A DNA stretch of 14,201 nucleotides from Clostridiales bacterium (GTDB lineage: Bacteria; Bacillota; Clostridia; Lachnospirales; WQUN01): contig JAISZF010000273.1 of assembly GCA_031269415.1 (NCBI GenBank), forward strand, positions 1 to 14,201, written 5' to 3'. Under the pieces are notes generated by a model. The model had not been told where the DNA came from. It worked only from the letters and a program-made list of their open reading frames with translations, and ran no database searches. The translations under genes and the position numbers were made by a program. Position 1 is the stretch's first letter; every line of letters begins with the position of its first letter. This document shows, piece by piece, positions 1-6,893 of the stretch.

Positions 1-780
1 AAAATATTTTCTGTCCATAAAGAGAAATCTATTATCTGGCTGGCAGCCTTAATTATCCTTTGGGAGGTTTCCGCTCGTCTGGGCTTGACAAACACTTACA
101 TATTACCTCCATTTAGTACGGTCATGCCGCGTTTATACCGGGAGTTAGTTTTCGGTCGGCTCGGACTCCAAACGCTGAGTTCCATATGGCTTGTGTCGCT
201 GGGCTTTTTAATCAGCTTCGCGCTTGCCGTTGTTATTACCGCCCTTTGCGCTTGGCTTAAGCCGATTGAGGGTCTATTCAATACACTGTCGAATATACTG
301 AACCCTCTGCCCGCGGTCGCCATTATGCCTCTTATCATTATGTGGTTCGGCATAGAATTAAAAGCGATGTGTATAATAATTATCCACGGCGTATTATGGA
401 CGCTTGTGCGTCATCTGCTTGACGGCCTGCGTTCGGTTTCTGCGGCGCAGATAGAATTCGGGCGGAATATAGGCCTTTCCCCCCGGAAGATGTTTACGGG
501 TATAACAATTTACATGCTTATGCCGGAATTTCTTGCCGGGCTGCGCACCGGTTGGGGCAGGGCCTGGCGCGCGGTTATTTCCGTCGAGATGGTGTTCGGA
601 ATAATAGGCGCTGCGGGTGGATTGGGTTATTACATATACATGGGGCGGGCTTACGCGAAGATTGCCGACGTGCTGGCCGGCGTAATCGTTATCGCGGCAA
701 TCGGTATACTCGCTGAGTTTTTAGTGTTTTCTCAGATCGAGCGGGTTACGACAAGAAAATGGGGGATGACCCGCGAGTGA
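1..780 (+). CDS. ABC transporter permease, NitT/TauT/SsuC type (5' partial)
   Basis: Integral membrane permease of a binding-protein-dependent ABC importer. In this family it forms the substrate path and couples to the ATPase subunit. The frame is open from the first base, so the gene begins before the window; 259 residues are visible. An in-frame TTG at position 85 should not be taken as the start, because the residues before it (IIWLAALIILWEVSARLG) form the expected first membrane helix and the typical family lead-in. Several hydrophobic helices follow. The cytoplasmic EAA-type coupling loop lies near QIEFGRNIGLSPRKMF, followed by MPEFLAGLRTGWGRAWRAV, a pattern typical of nitrate/sulfonate/taurine-type permeases. 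The substrate cannot be read from the permease alone. It ends with TGA just before a strong terminator, so it is the last gene of a plus-strand unit. Confidence 0.88.
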   Translation, partial: KIFSVHKEKSIIWLAALIILWEVSARLGLTNTYILPPFSTVMPRLYRELVFGRLGLQTLSSIWLVSLGFLISFALAVVITALCAWLKPIEGLFNTLSNILNPLPAVAIMPLIIMWFGIELKAMCIIIIHGVLWTLVRHLLDGLRSVSAAQIEFGRNIGLSPRKMFTGITIYMLMPEFLAGLRTGWGRAWRAVISVEMVFGIIGAAGGLGYYIYMGRAYAKIADVLAGVIVIAAIGILAEFLVFSQIERVTTRKWGMTRE

Positions 781-785
781 ACTCT

Positions 786-818
786 AAAGAGCCTTCTGTA
801 TAAACAGAAGGCTCTTTT
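786..818 (+). terminator. Rho-independent terminator after the ABC permease, possibly bidirectional
   Basis: A perfect 14-bp stem is visible: AAAGAGCCTTCTGT (786-799) and its complement (804-817), with loop ATAA (800-803). On the plus strand the right arm ends in TTTT, which suits termination of the permease transcript six bases after its stop. On the minus strand the corresponding run is TTT followed by AGAGT, so it may also stop the converging minus-strand operon, whose last stop codon is at 824-826. Confidence 0.9.
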
Positions 819-823
819 GGAAC

Positions 824-1972
824 TTAAGCTGTTACGGTAATATTCAGCGTATAAGTCTGAGTATTCGATAGCTTTATAGTAATTGCTTTGGCGCCATTCG
901 TAAAGGCATCAGTTCTGCTCTTTTTTATAACGAAATTGCCGTCTTGATTAGCATAGTCTGTGCCCTCCGCTAAAAGAGTAGTGCCATTCACTTTAACTTC
1001 AGTAATTGTGTATCCGCCGAAATTAAATGGAACGGTATAACCGCCAGACGGAACCGTGGCTTTTGAAACAGTGTACATTTGACTATTAGCCGGCGTTTCG
1101 CCCTGCGTAAAACCAACCGGTGTTTCCACCGGTGTTTCAGGTGTAACCACTCCGCCAATTTCCGCTAAATCATCACTCGGCGTCTGACGTGTTATCAGGT
1201 TCAACCCTGCGTCCGCGGCCATTCCCGAGGTTGCGACTTCAGTGTACCGGGCCTTGCTGTAAGCCTTAAGCTTATAGTTGGCGACAATTTTGACATCCTC
1301 ACCTGTCCAGGACTGCCCAGTTGGCGCGTACGGGTTTAACGAGGCGTATAAACGGAAAGCCGCGACTCCAGCGCTGTTAGCGGCGGGTTCTTGATATGCC
1401 TCTCCGGAAAACTGCGCTTTGTCCAAAGCGAAACTTATAAAAGATTTCGCCGCGTCCATAGGATCGGTATCCGTGTGGCCCGCATTGGTCCATTTACCCA
1501 CAAACGGGACAAAACTGCCGTCTGTGTCTTCGGGGTTAGCCTCTTCGTATGATATGGTGTCAATGTCATCTCCGTTAAAAGTAATCTCGTCCGCTACTTC
1601 AACGCCCAGATAAATAGCTTTTTTCTCAGGATCCTCAGTGTCCAAGTCGAGATCGTCCGGAGTTAAAAACTCGGCATCATTATAGAGCCTAGCGGTGAAA
1701 TCAAATTCCACTTTTACAGGCACGTTGGTTTTGTTGATAATCAGCGCGCCCTGTTCGCTGGAGTAAAGCTGCCCTTCTTCCGCCATTTCAAATGGATCTA
1801 AAGCCGCCGACAAGGCAGTGGGCAGTGTAACCTCAAATATCGGGTTTTCCACCGTGATATCCACATCAATCTGGCCCTGGTCAGGCGTGGCCGCGGCAAA
1901 TACAGCAGACGCGGCGCCTACGGTCATAACTGCGGATACGGTCAACGCCGCCGCTTTCTTAAATCTCTTCAT
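824..1972 (-). CDS. Secreted protein with N-terminal beta-rich domain and C-terminal X2/Ig-like module
   Basis: A 382-residue exported protein of unknown function. It has a clear signal peptide (MKRFKK, then a hydrophobic run to about residue 26 ending AVFA). The mature N-terminal part carries DPFEMAEEGQLYS (about 59-71) followed by a stretch rich in Asn and Val, which matches the start of the secreted protein encoded two genes upstream. A Thr/Pro/Glu linker (about 278-295) leads to a module at about 297-382 with the pattern VNGTTLLAEGTDY...FVIKKS...NGAKAITIKL. This resembles X2/CBM_X2 Ig-like modules, which usually pattern as Lt.GtDYt...i.k.yL..l..G...l. No sortase motif or membrane anchor is visible. 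The start is supported by an AAGGAGG Shine-Dalgarno at 1978-1984. It is the last gene of a three-gene minus-strand unit. A role as a surface or matrix protein is an inference. Confidence 0.8.
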   Translation of the reverse strand: MKRFKKAAALTVSAVMTVGAASAVFAAATPDQGQIDVDITVENPIFEVTLPTALSAALDPFEMAEEGQLYSSEQGALIINKTNVPVKVEFDFTARLYNDAEFLTPDDLDLDTEDPEKKAIYLGVEVADEITFNGDDIDTISYEEANPEDTDGSFVPFVGKWTNAGHTDTDPMDAAKSFISFALDKAQFSGEAYQEPAANSAGVAAFRLYASLNPYAPTGQSWTGEDVKIVANYKLKAYSKARYTEVATSGMAADAGLNLITRQTPSDDLAEIGGVVTPETPVETPVGFTQGETPANSQMYTVSKATVPSGGYTVPFNFGGYTITEVKVNGTTLLAEGTDYANQDGNFVIKKSRTDAFTNGAKAITIKLSNTQTYTLNITVTA

Positions 1973-2054
1973 ACATACCTCCTTGTATTGTATTGAAATA
2001 ATAGTATCTATTCAAAGGCATCCGCCGTCCATGGCGCAGCCTGTTGAACCGTTT

Positions 2055-2636
2055 TCAACTTTGAACGTTAATTTCAATAGTAAAACCTAAATCACTTGCC
2101 AGAACCGTGTCGTTATTTTCATCGTCAACCAAATGATAAGTTAAAATAGCTTCATACTCGCCTTCGGGTAAGTCCCTGTTTAATAATATCTCCCTCACAT
2201 TACTGCCTACAGGTACGAGGGATGAATTATATATAACCTCTCCCGTGTCGCTCAACTTAACATCAAAGAAGAACGGGTAATTATTGGAAGCGGAATTTCC
2301 GACAACCGCGTCGATAGAAGGCGACTCGGCGCTTTTAAAATTCCAGATGGTATTCATATGCGTTGTAAACGATGTTTTGGAAGCCTTTTCGTCTTCGCTG
2401 AATTTAACAGCCTCAAGGTTATTCGCATCAATTATGGGTATACCGGCGCTGACAGCAGTATGCTGTAAATCCACCGCCGGCTCTCCTTTTAGCTGCCTTC
2501 CAATGAAAACCGCCGCAAGTATGGCAGCGGACGCAAGAATCATGCCGGAAAACAACAGGACGGTGTTTTTGTTAAACCCTCCGGATTGTTTAGTTCGCGC
2601 TTCCTCGCTTTTATCTTCACGATTATTGTTGGACAT
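2055..2636 (-). CDS. Signal-anchored extracytoplasmic protein, unknown function
   Basis: A 193-residue protein with a short charged, Lys/Arg/Glu-rich cytoplasmic N-terminus (1-24), one membrane helix (about 25-46, TVLLFSGMILASAAILAAVF) and an extracytoplasmic beta-rich domain. The lack of a clear cleavage site suggests it stays anchored. The C-terminal half has the pattern FFFDVKLSDTGEVIYNSS, then LVPVGSNV, then LPEGEYEAILTYHLVD. I recognise this only as a small beta-sandwich type seen next to secreted surface proteins in clostridia; no enzymatic motif is visible. A GAGGAGA Shine-Dalgarno lies just upstream of the ATG. It sits 82 bases upstream of the 382-residue secreted protein and 93 bases downstream of its paralogue, so the three are probably co-transcribed. 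It may anchor or assemble the two secreted neighbours; that is an inference from position. Confidence 0.75.
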   Translation of the reverse strand: MSNNNREDKSEEARTKQSGGFNKNTVLLFSGMILASAAILAAVFIGRQLKGEPAVDLQHTAVSAGIPIIDANNLEAVKFSEDEKASKTSFTTHMNTIWNFKSAESPSIDAVVGNSASNNYPFFFDVKLSDTGEVIYNSSLVPVGSNVREILLNRDLPEGEYEAILTYHLVDDENNDTVLASDLGFTIEINVQS

Positions 2637-2729
2637 ATTCTCTCCTCAATTATTTGCTGTAAAATTGTATGCGCTGCCGTCATTGTAATGACGCGGTGAT
2701 AACCCAGAAAAGGCTTCTAAGCCCGCGAG

Positions 2730-3587
2730 TTAAGTTTCCGCCCCGGATTCGCGCGTAATTGCCGGGGGCGATGCTTCCAGCGAACCGCCGCTCGTATTAT
2801 CAGCATCAGATAAATCACTGAAAAATTTGTGTGGCAAAATTGTATCGGAATCATTATTTGCAGAAACGTTATTAGTATCCGATGAAACATTTTCATATTT
2901 TCCCGTAATTTTTTCTCCGCTGTCGTCAATTACTTCGTGTTGTAATGATGAATCGGATGTTATTTCATAAGAATCCGTTTCAGCCAATCTGGAAATCGAA
3001 TCTAGTTCAACAGTATTTTCCCGATCAATGGATAACAAATTGTAATATATCTGTAACTTTATGTCGTCCGAGTCCCATTCCGTTAATGTCATTTCATTCA
3101 TGTCGCCGGAAAACCATATGGTTAATTGAGAATCCTCCGATAATTCCATAAAATTTCCGTTTTCATTGAATCGAGACGCTTTCAGAATAATTGTTTGTTC
3201 GTCCATTATATTATCGGTTAACAGAATAGGCTCGCAATCTTCCCTGTCAAAATTGAGGGTTATATAAACGGCTTTCAGCTCGCTGTCTTTCAGTTCCCCG
3301 CTGTCGGTGAACGGAATAGAAAGCGGATAAACGCCCGCGTCATCGGCAAACTCGATTTCCGAAGGCGTAAACGTCAGCGCCACGTCATTTTCGCCTCTGT
3401 TTTCAAACACATACCTTTCGGAATATATCTGCCCTTTATCCCGCATATTGAATGGGTCTATATTCATAGTTACGAGGGTAGGGGTTACCACATTCAAATT
3501 TGTGTTTATCTCTTTCGCTAAAGCGTATTGTGGGAAACTGAAAGATAGAATAAAGACAATCGCGGCGCTGGTTATGAAGTTCTTCAT
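2730..3587 (-). CDS. Secreted protein, paralogue of the downstream X2-containing protein
   Basis: A 285-residue protein with a signal peptide (MKNFITSAAIVFILSFSF to ALA|K at about residue 24). The mature start has IDPFNMRDKGQIYSERYVF (about 43-61), which aligns with DPFEMAEEGQLYS in the 382-residue protein, so the two are likely paralogues in this half. The C-terminal third (about 200-285) is low-complexity, rich in Ser, Asn and Asp, and looks disordered; unlike the paralogue it has no X2-like module and no anchor. Start choice: ATG at 3587 is preferred because GGGGTGG lies about 5 bases upstream. An in-frame GTG at 3596 would add three residues but lacks a good ribosome site. It is the first gene of the three-gene unit. 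I could not find a convincing promoter upstream. Function unknown. Confidence 0.72.
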   Translation of the reverse strand: MKNFITSAAIVFILSFSFPQYALAKEINTNLNVVTPTLVTMNIDPFNMRDKGQIYSERYVFENRGENDVALTFTPSEIEFADDAGVYPLSIPFTDSGELKDSELKAVYITLNFDREDCEPILLTDNIMDEQTIILKASRFNENGNFMELSEDSQLTIWFSGDMNEMTLTEWDSDDIKLQIYYNLLSIDRENTVELDSISRLAETDSYEITSDSSLQHEVIDDSGEKITGKYENVSSDTNNVSANNDSDTILPHKFFSDLSDADNTSGGSLEASPPAITRESGAET

Positions 3588-3830
3588 GGCAGCCACCCCG
3601 CTTTCAGTTTTATAATTTGCTTACACTAGTTATATCGGAAGATTTGGAAAGTTCATTAGTGCGGTGTGGCGTCCAATTTTTGGATATAAAAAGAACGCCA
3701 TCCCGGTTTGGTTGTTGTTCTGGTTCAAATCACGCATAGCCGTTTTAGCGTTCGTCGGCATAAATACTTACCTATCCGCAATCCGCAACTCTTGTTTCAG
3801 CGCTGCTTCATACTCCTTATTGCGCGTCAC
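3588..3830. other. Intergenic region with possible coding debris
   Basis: This stretch lies between the ATPase stop codon and the secreted-protein operon. On the minus strand the ATPase reading frame stays open after its TGA for 20 codons (3830-3771), reading VTRNKEYEAALKQELRIADR, and then hits TAA. The same frame then holds a 43-codon ATG frame (3761-3630) with a poor ribosome site. A nested inverted repeat is present: TGGCGT (3667-3672) with ACGCCA (3695-3700) enclosing TCCAA/TTGGA (3672-3684). No clear terminator or sigma-70 promoter with both boxes could be identified. Confidence 0.4.
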
Positions 3831-5438
3831 TCACACCACCACATCAAATATCCTCACACCATCCCATTCAACCCAGCCAGCCCGCGGCGCGCGGTTCCTA
3901 TCCTTCCGGAAGTCGAAAGTCAGCAGGTATCCTTCGGCCATCCGCTTGCTTTTCAAATACCCGGCTAACTGTTCATACGCCTTTTCATGGGCAGTCTCGC
4001 CATACCATAGTTTTAACTCTATGATAAATTGATCCAAGCCAAAATCGACAACCAGATCCATGCGCCGCTGGTCGGTCAGCCGGCTTTCAATATGGTAAAA
4101 CCCTCCGCCGTTAATCAGCGGTTTGAGATATGTCAAAAACAGCATCCTGCCGTGTTCTTCAATAAACGGTTTGTCTTTTTCAGTAAAGATCTCCCGGAAA
4201 AGATCAGCGAATTTCGAGAGGCAGAGTTCCATGTCAAAACGCCCGCCGGTGATTATATCGCCGTGATATCCGGTTATATGAGCATGGCTTCTGTTTTCGT
4301 CGTCTTTGGCGATAAAATAATCAGCCATAATTATCTCAAATATTCGATTGGAAATCACCGCAAAACCGTCGATGTTCTTGATGAATCCGAACATGGCGGC
4401 CATCTGAATGGTAGGGACAGTGCCGGTATAGTTTTTGCGCTTTCCAAGGATCAGGATATCGTAGATAAACGAGTATAGATTGGGATAGTTTTCTAAGTTT
4501 TTGCTTATGTCGTCAAACAGGGTATTGTTCTGGCCAAATAAACTGCCGCTTTGCCGGACAAGCGCTTTAACCGCGCGATGAACGCCGCGCGGAGACCAGT
4601 CACGCGTCAGGGATTTATCTCTGTCGAGCATTTGACAAATCTTTGACACTAAAAACGGGTATCCTCCGGTATACTCATAGATTAACTCAGAAACCGAAGC
4701 AATATCCATGCCTGTCGCGTGGTCGGCTTCATATTCGCTCAGCATGCCCGCGATGTCCCGCGGATGAAAAGACATATCCACCAAAAAGTCCGCGGCTATA
4801 TTCCATGGCGAGTTGAGCAGACGCCCTTCCTGCCCCGAAGGCTTATATACCCCTTCGTTTATAAGCTTCAGCTTCAGGTTCCGTATGTCATATACACCCG
4901 CCAGTATAACGCTTTGGAAGGTATCATCCAGACCTTTTTTCCTGTTTAAGAATTTATCGCGCAAAAGGCCAAGAAAGTGAAGAAATACCCTGTTATCGCT
5001 GGTTTTATCGACCTCGTCTATTAAGAGGACGACTTTCTTCCCCCGGCACATTTTTGAAACGTGCTTATCCAAGAGGTTAAACGTGATAACAGATGAATCC
5101 ATCCAACTCTTCGCGTAAGCTGTTTCATAACCGGCGGGAGATCTGCGGAGATCCGCGCTGATTTTATCCGTCAGCGCCTGGCAAAACGCGGCGGTATTCT
5201 CAAAACTCTCGTCCCCAAGCCCCTCAAAACTGATACTGGCGCAGATATATTCACCGGAAATCCGCCGCGCGAGCGCTTCCAGTAATGTCGTCTTTCCGAA
5301 TTGCCGCGGGCGGTTTATAGTGAAATATTGGCCGAGATCCACCATTTCTTTGACAGCTTCCACCCGATCGCTGATATCCGCCATATAATCCTGTTCCGGC
5401 ATACATAATCCTGTGGTGTTGAATTGCCGTGTATACAA
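3831..5438 (-). CDS. AAA-ATPase-like protein with C-terminal PD-(D/E)XK nuclease-fold domain
   Basis: A 535-residue cytoplasmic protein of the AAA-ATPase_like/PDDEXK_9 family, whose cellular role is not established. The N-terminal family signature FNTTGLCMPEQDYMADISDR is followed by a P-loop (NRPRQFGKTTLL, about 43-54) and a Walker B strand (VVLLIDEVD, about 136-144). The C-terminal domain shows the nuclease-fold pattern D461...E474-L-K476 (MDLVVDF...FIIELKLW), then AYEQLAGYL and YLLTFDFR. All core residues are present, so it is not visibly degenerate. Start choice: the TTG at 5438 gives MYTRQFNTTGLC, where relatives normally begin, and follows GGAGGGG with suitable spacing. The longer frame from ATG at 5471 has no ribosome site. 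It lies 72 bases after the pilus operon; a TATAAT at 5500-5495 could give it a separate promoter but lacks a good -35 box. Probably an accessory gene rather than pilus machinery. Confidence 0.85.
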   Translation of the reverse strand: MYTRQFNTTGLCMPEQDYMADISDRVEAVKEMVDLGQYFTINRPRQFGKTTLLEALARRISGEYICASISFEGLGDESFENTAAFCQALTDKISADLRRSPAGYETAYAKSWMDSSVITFNLLDKHVSKMCRGKKVVLLIDEVDKTSDNRVFLHFLGLLRDKFLNRKKGLDDTFQSVILAGVYDIRNLKLKLINEGVYKPSGQEGRLLNSPWNIAADFLVDMSFHPRDIAGMLSEYEADHATGMDIASVSELIYEYTGGYPFLVSKICQMLDRDKSLTRDWSPRGVHRAVKALVRQSGSLFGQNNTLFDDISKNLENYPNLYSFIYDILILGKRKNYTGTVPTIQMAAMFGFIKNIDGFAVISNRIFEIIMADYFIAKDDENRSHAHITGYHGDIITGGRFDMELCLSKFADLFREIFTEKDKPFIEEHGRMLFLTYLKPLINGGGFYHIESRLTDQRRMDLVVDFGLDQFIIELKLWYGETAHEKAYEQLAGYLKSKRMAEGYLLTFDFRKDRNRAPRAGWVEWDGVRIFDVVV

Positions 5439-5442
5439 GAAA

Positions 5443-5453
5443 ACCACCCCTCC
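5443..5453 (-). promoter_or_regulatory. Shine-Dalgarno deciding the TTG start of the ATPase gene
   Basis: The minus strand reads GGAGGGGTGG here, eight bases after the GGAGGGG core before the TTG at 5438. No comparable site precedes the upstream in-frame ATG at 5471. Confidence 0.6.
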
Positions 5454-5483
5454 ATGAGATAAGTATCGCATGTTTGAGGGGTG
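5445..5483 (-). promoter_or_regulatory. Inverted repeat that could hide the ribosome site of the ATPase gene
   Basis: CACCCCTC (plus strand 5445-5452) and GAGGGGTG (5476-5483) are exact 8-base complements separated by 23 bases. In the minus-strand transcript the upstream arm CACCCCTC would pair with the Shine-Dalgarno GAGGGGTG, leaving the TTG start just outside the hairpin. The pairing is read directly; a regulatory effect is an inference. Confidence 0.45.
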
Positions 5484-5510
5484 ATTTCAAGAATATTATA
5501 GAGTAAAAAC

Positions 5511-6878
5511 CTACTCCGCATACATCGCGAGTTCTATAACGGAATCCTTGTTTTTTGACACTACTTTATCGAACTCCGTATCAGTAATGACGGTTCCGGC
5601 GTTAAGCAATATGTTGCCTTCCCGATCGTTTATATTTTTCGTCACGGTCTTTCCTAAAAGATCTCTGCGCTGCTTGTTGATAAAATTTTGAATGGGATCC
5701 GTTGACTCTTCAATAGGCCTGGGATTTTCAGCGACCGGGACGTTAACGGCCTGAACCGGTTTAAGCTCAATAGGATTGATATCAGGTATATTCGGTTTAA
5801 CCTCGACCGGCCTGATATCAGCGATATTGGGCTCAACCTCAGCCGGCCTGAGATCAACGAAATTGGGTTTAACCTCAGGCGGCCTTAGATCAACGATACT
5901 GTGCTTAACCTCAGCCGTCACGGGCGTACCGCCAAACGATCTGAGATCGGCCATATCCATTTTAACACCAGTCGGTTTAATGTCAGGCGTATTCGTTTCC
6001 GCGGCGGCTTTGCGACTGCCGAAGATAAAATCAGTGTTTAAAGCGCCGGCGGATCTTATTTGGGCTTTCGGATTTAAATTAAAGTCAATGACTGGATTTT
6101 TTTCAGGCTCCGGTATAGATGGCGCGACGCCAAGATCAGGCTTCGCGCTCACTGGCATGGCCTGAGATTGTGAAGCCAGCTTAAGCCGCTCTTCCTGACG
6201 TATAAACAGGCGGGCCAGGTCGTTTTCTTCCGGGCTTAAATGCTTCCTCTGATCAATCAATTTCTGTAAAACCCTCATTTCATTCTCAATATTCAATTCA
6301 AGTTGGCGAAGCTCGTCGTATTTTCGCTCAAATTCCCGCTTCAGGCGGATTTCCTCGGCGCGCAGAAGTTCCTCTTGTGAGCGAAGCCTCGCTTCCCTCT
6401 CGTTCAATTGGGAGCTTTCAAGAGGTTGGGGACGCTCGGCCACCGCGGTCGCGGTCATAGTCGTTACCGGCGAATACTGTTCGGTCTCGGCATTTTCGTA
6501 ATTCATGAACGTAAAGTACGACGCGCGGCCTCTTGCTTCGGCTTTGGCGGCGACGCGGTCCGCTATAGCCTTTTTAATCTCCGGCTGCGCGGAGATATGA
6601 TCGTCAATAATCAGGAATTCGCCTTTAGCGTTTTCTCCAAAGGTTTCAAAATCCTGCAGCGCTTCCCGGCTGTCTATCACTATGTTTTCCTCAATGATGT
6701 TGACAATATTATCAAGCGGCAATACCAGCATTTTCCCGGAGGGCTTGCCTTCCACCAGCCCATACAGCAGTTCCCCGGTAGCGGCGGACGCTATTAGTTT
6801 ATATAAGGTTCCCACATAATTAAACGTATTATCCTCATAAACATTTTTATTAAGCGCTTGTCCGGTTTGCACAGTCAT
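5511..6878 (-). CDS. Unrecognised coiled-coil and repeat protein at the end of the pilus operon
   Basis: A 455-residue protein with no signal peptide or membrane helix, so probably cytoplasmic. Domains: an N-terminal small folded part (about 18-95) reading GTLYKLIASAATGELLYGLV and then several Ile/Val strands; a strongly charged coiled coil (about 155-235, rich in REARLRSQEELLRAEE-type heptads); a Pro-rich linker; four 12-residue repeats (324-371) of the form V(K/E)PN(I/F)xD(L/I)RPxE; and a C-terminal small domain (about 407-455) with GKTVTKNINDREGNILLNAG, a pattern reminiscent of the short beta units that precede HD-GYP domains. None of this identifies a function. A GAGGGGG run lies very close to the ATG. 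It begins 15 bases after the preceding repeat protein, so the two are co-transcribed with pilMNO. A pilus-associated cytoplasmic or regulatory role is an inference from position. Confidence 0.75.
   Translation of the reverse strand: MTVQTGQALNKNVYEDNTFNYVGTLYKLIASAATGELLYGLVEGKPSGKMLVLPLDNIVNIIEENIVIDSREALQDFETFGENAKGEFLIIDDHISAQPEIKKAIADRVAAKAEARGRASYFTFMNYENAETEQYSPVTTMTATAVAERPQPLESSQLNEREARLRSQEELLRAEEIRLKREFERKYDELRQLELNIENEMRVLQKLIDQRKHLSPEENDLARLFIRQEERLKLASQSQAMPVSAKPDLGVAPSIPEPEKNPVIDFNLNPKAQIRSAGALNTDFIFGSRKAAAETNTPDIKPTGVKMDMADLRSFGGTPVTAEVKHSIVDLRPPEVKPNFVDLRPAEVEPNIADIRPVEVKPNIPDINPIELKPVQAVNVPVAENPRPIEESTDPIQNFINKQRRDLLGKTVTKNINDREGNILLNAGTVITDTEFDKVVSKNKDSVIELAMYAE
5766..5909 (-). 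repeat. Tandem 36-bp coding repeat, four copies
   Basis: Four consecutive 36-base units encode 12-residue repeats with consensus V(K/E)PN(I/F)xD(I/L)RPxE; the first copy is the most diverged (VKHSIVDLRPPE). The unit is visible in DNA as recurring TTTAACCTC.GGCGGCC-like and GATATCAG/GAGATCAA blocks. Copy number could vary between strains. Confidence 0.8.
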
Positions 6879-6893
6879 TCCCCCTCGTTTAAT

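Noticed and set aside
85..87. TTG as the start of the ABC permease
   Set aside because: The frame is open to the window edge and the preceding residues form the expected first membrane helix, so the gene is truncated by the window rather than starting here.
3597..3660. A sigma-70 promoter for the secreted-protein operon (TATAAA or TATAAC boxes on the minus strand)
   Set aside because: Neither box has a recognisable -35 element at 16-18 bases, so the call is not supported.
3630..3761. Small 43-residue frame on the minus strand beginning MPTNAKTAMRDLNQ
   Set aside because: The ribosome site is weak, the composition is not distinctive and no neighbour supports it. It is mentioned only as possible debris in the intergenic entry.
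3664..4032. Plus-strand open frame of 122 codons
   Set aside because: It runs antisense into the well-supported ATPase/nuclease gene and has no ribosome site or recognisable domain; it is a shadow frame.
5766..5909. CRISPR-like array in the 36-base repeats
   Set aside because: The units are directly adjacent without spacers and keep a reading frame, so they are a protein-coding tandem repeat.
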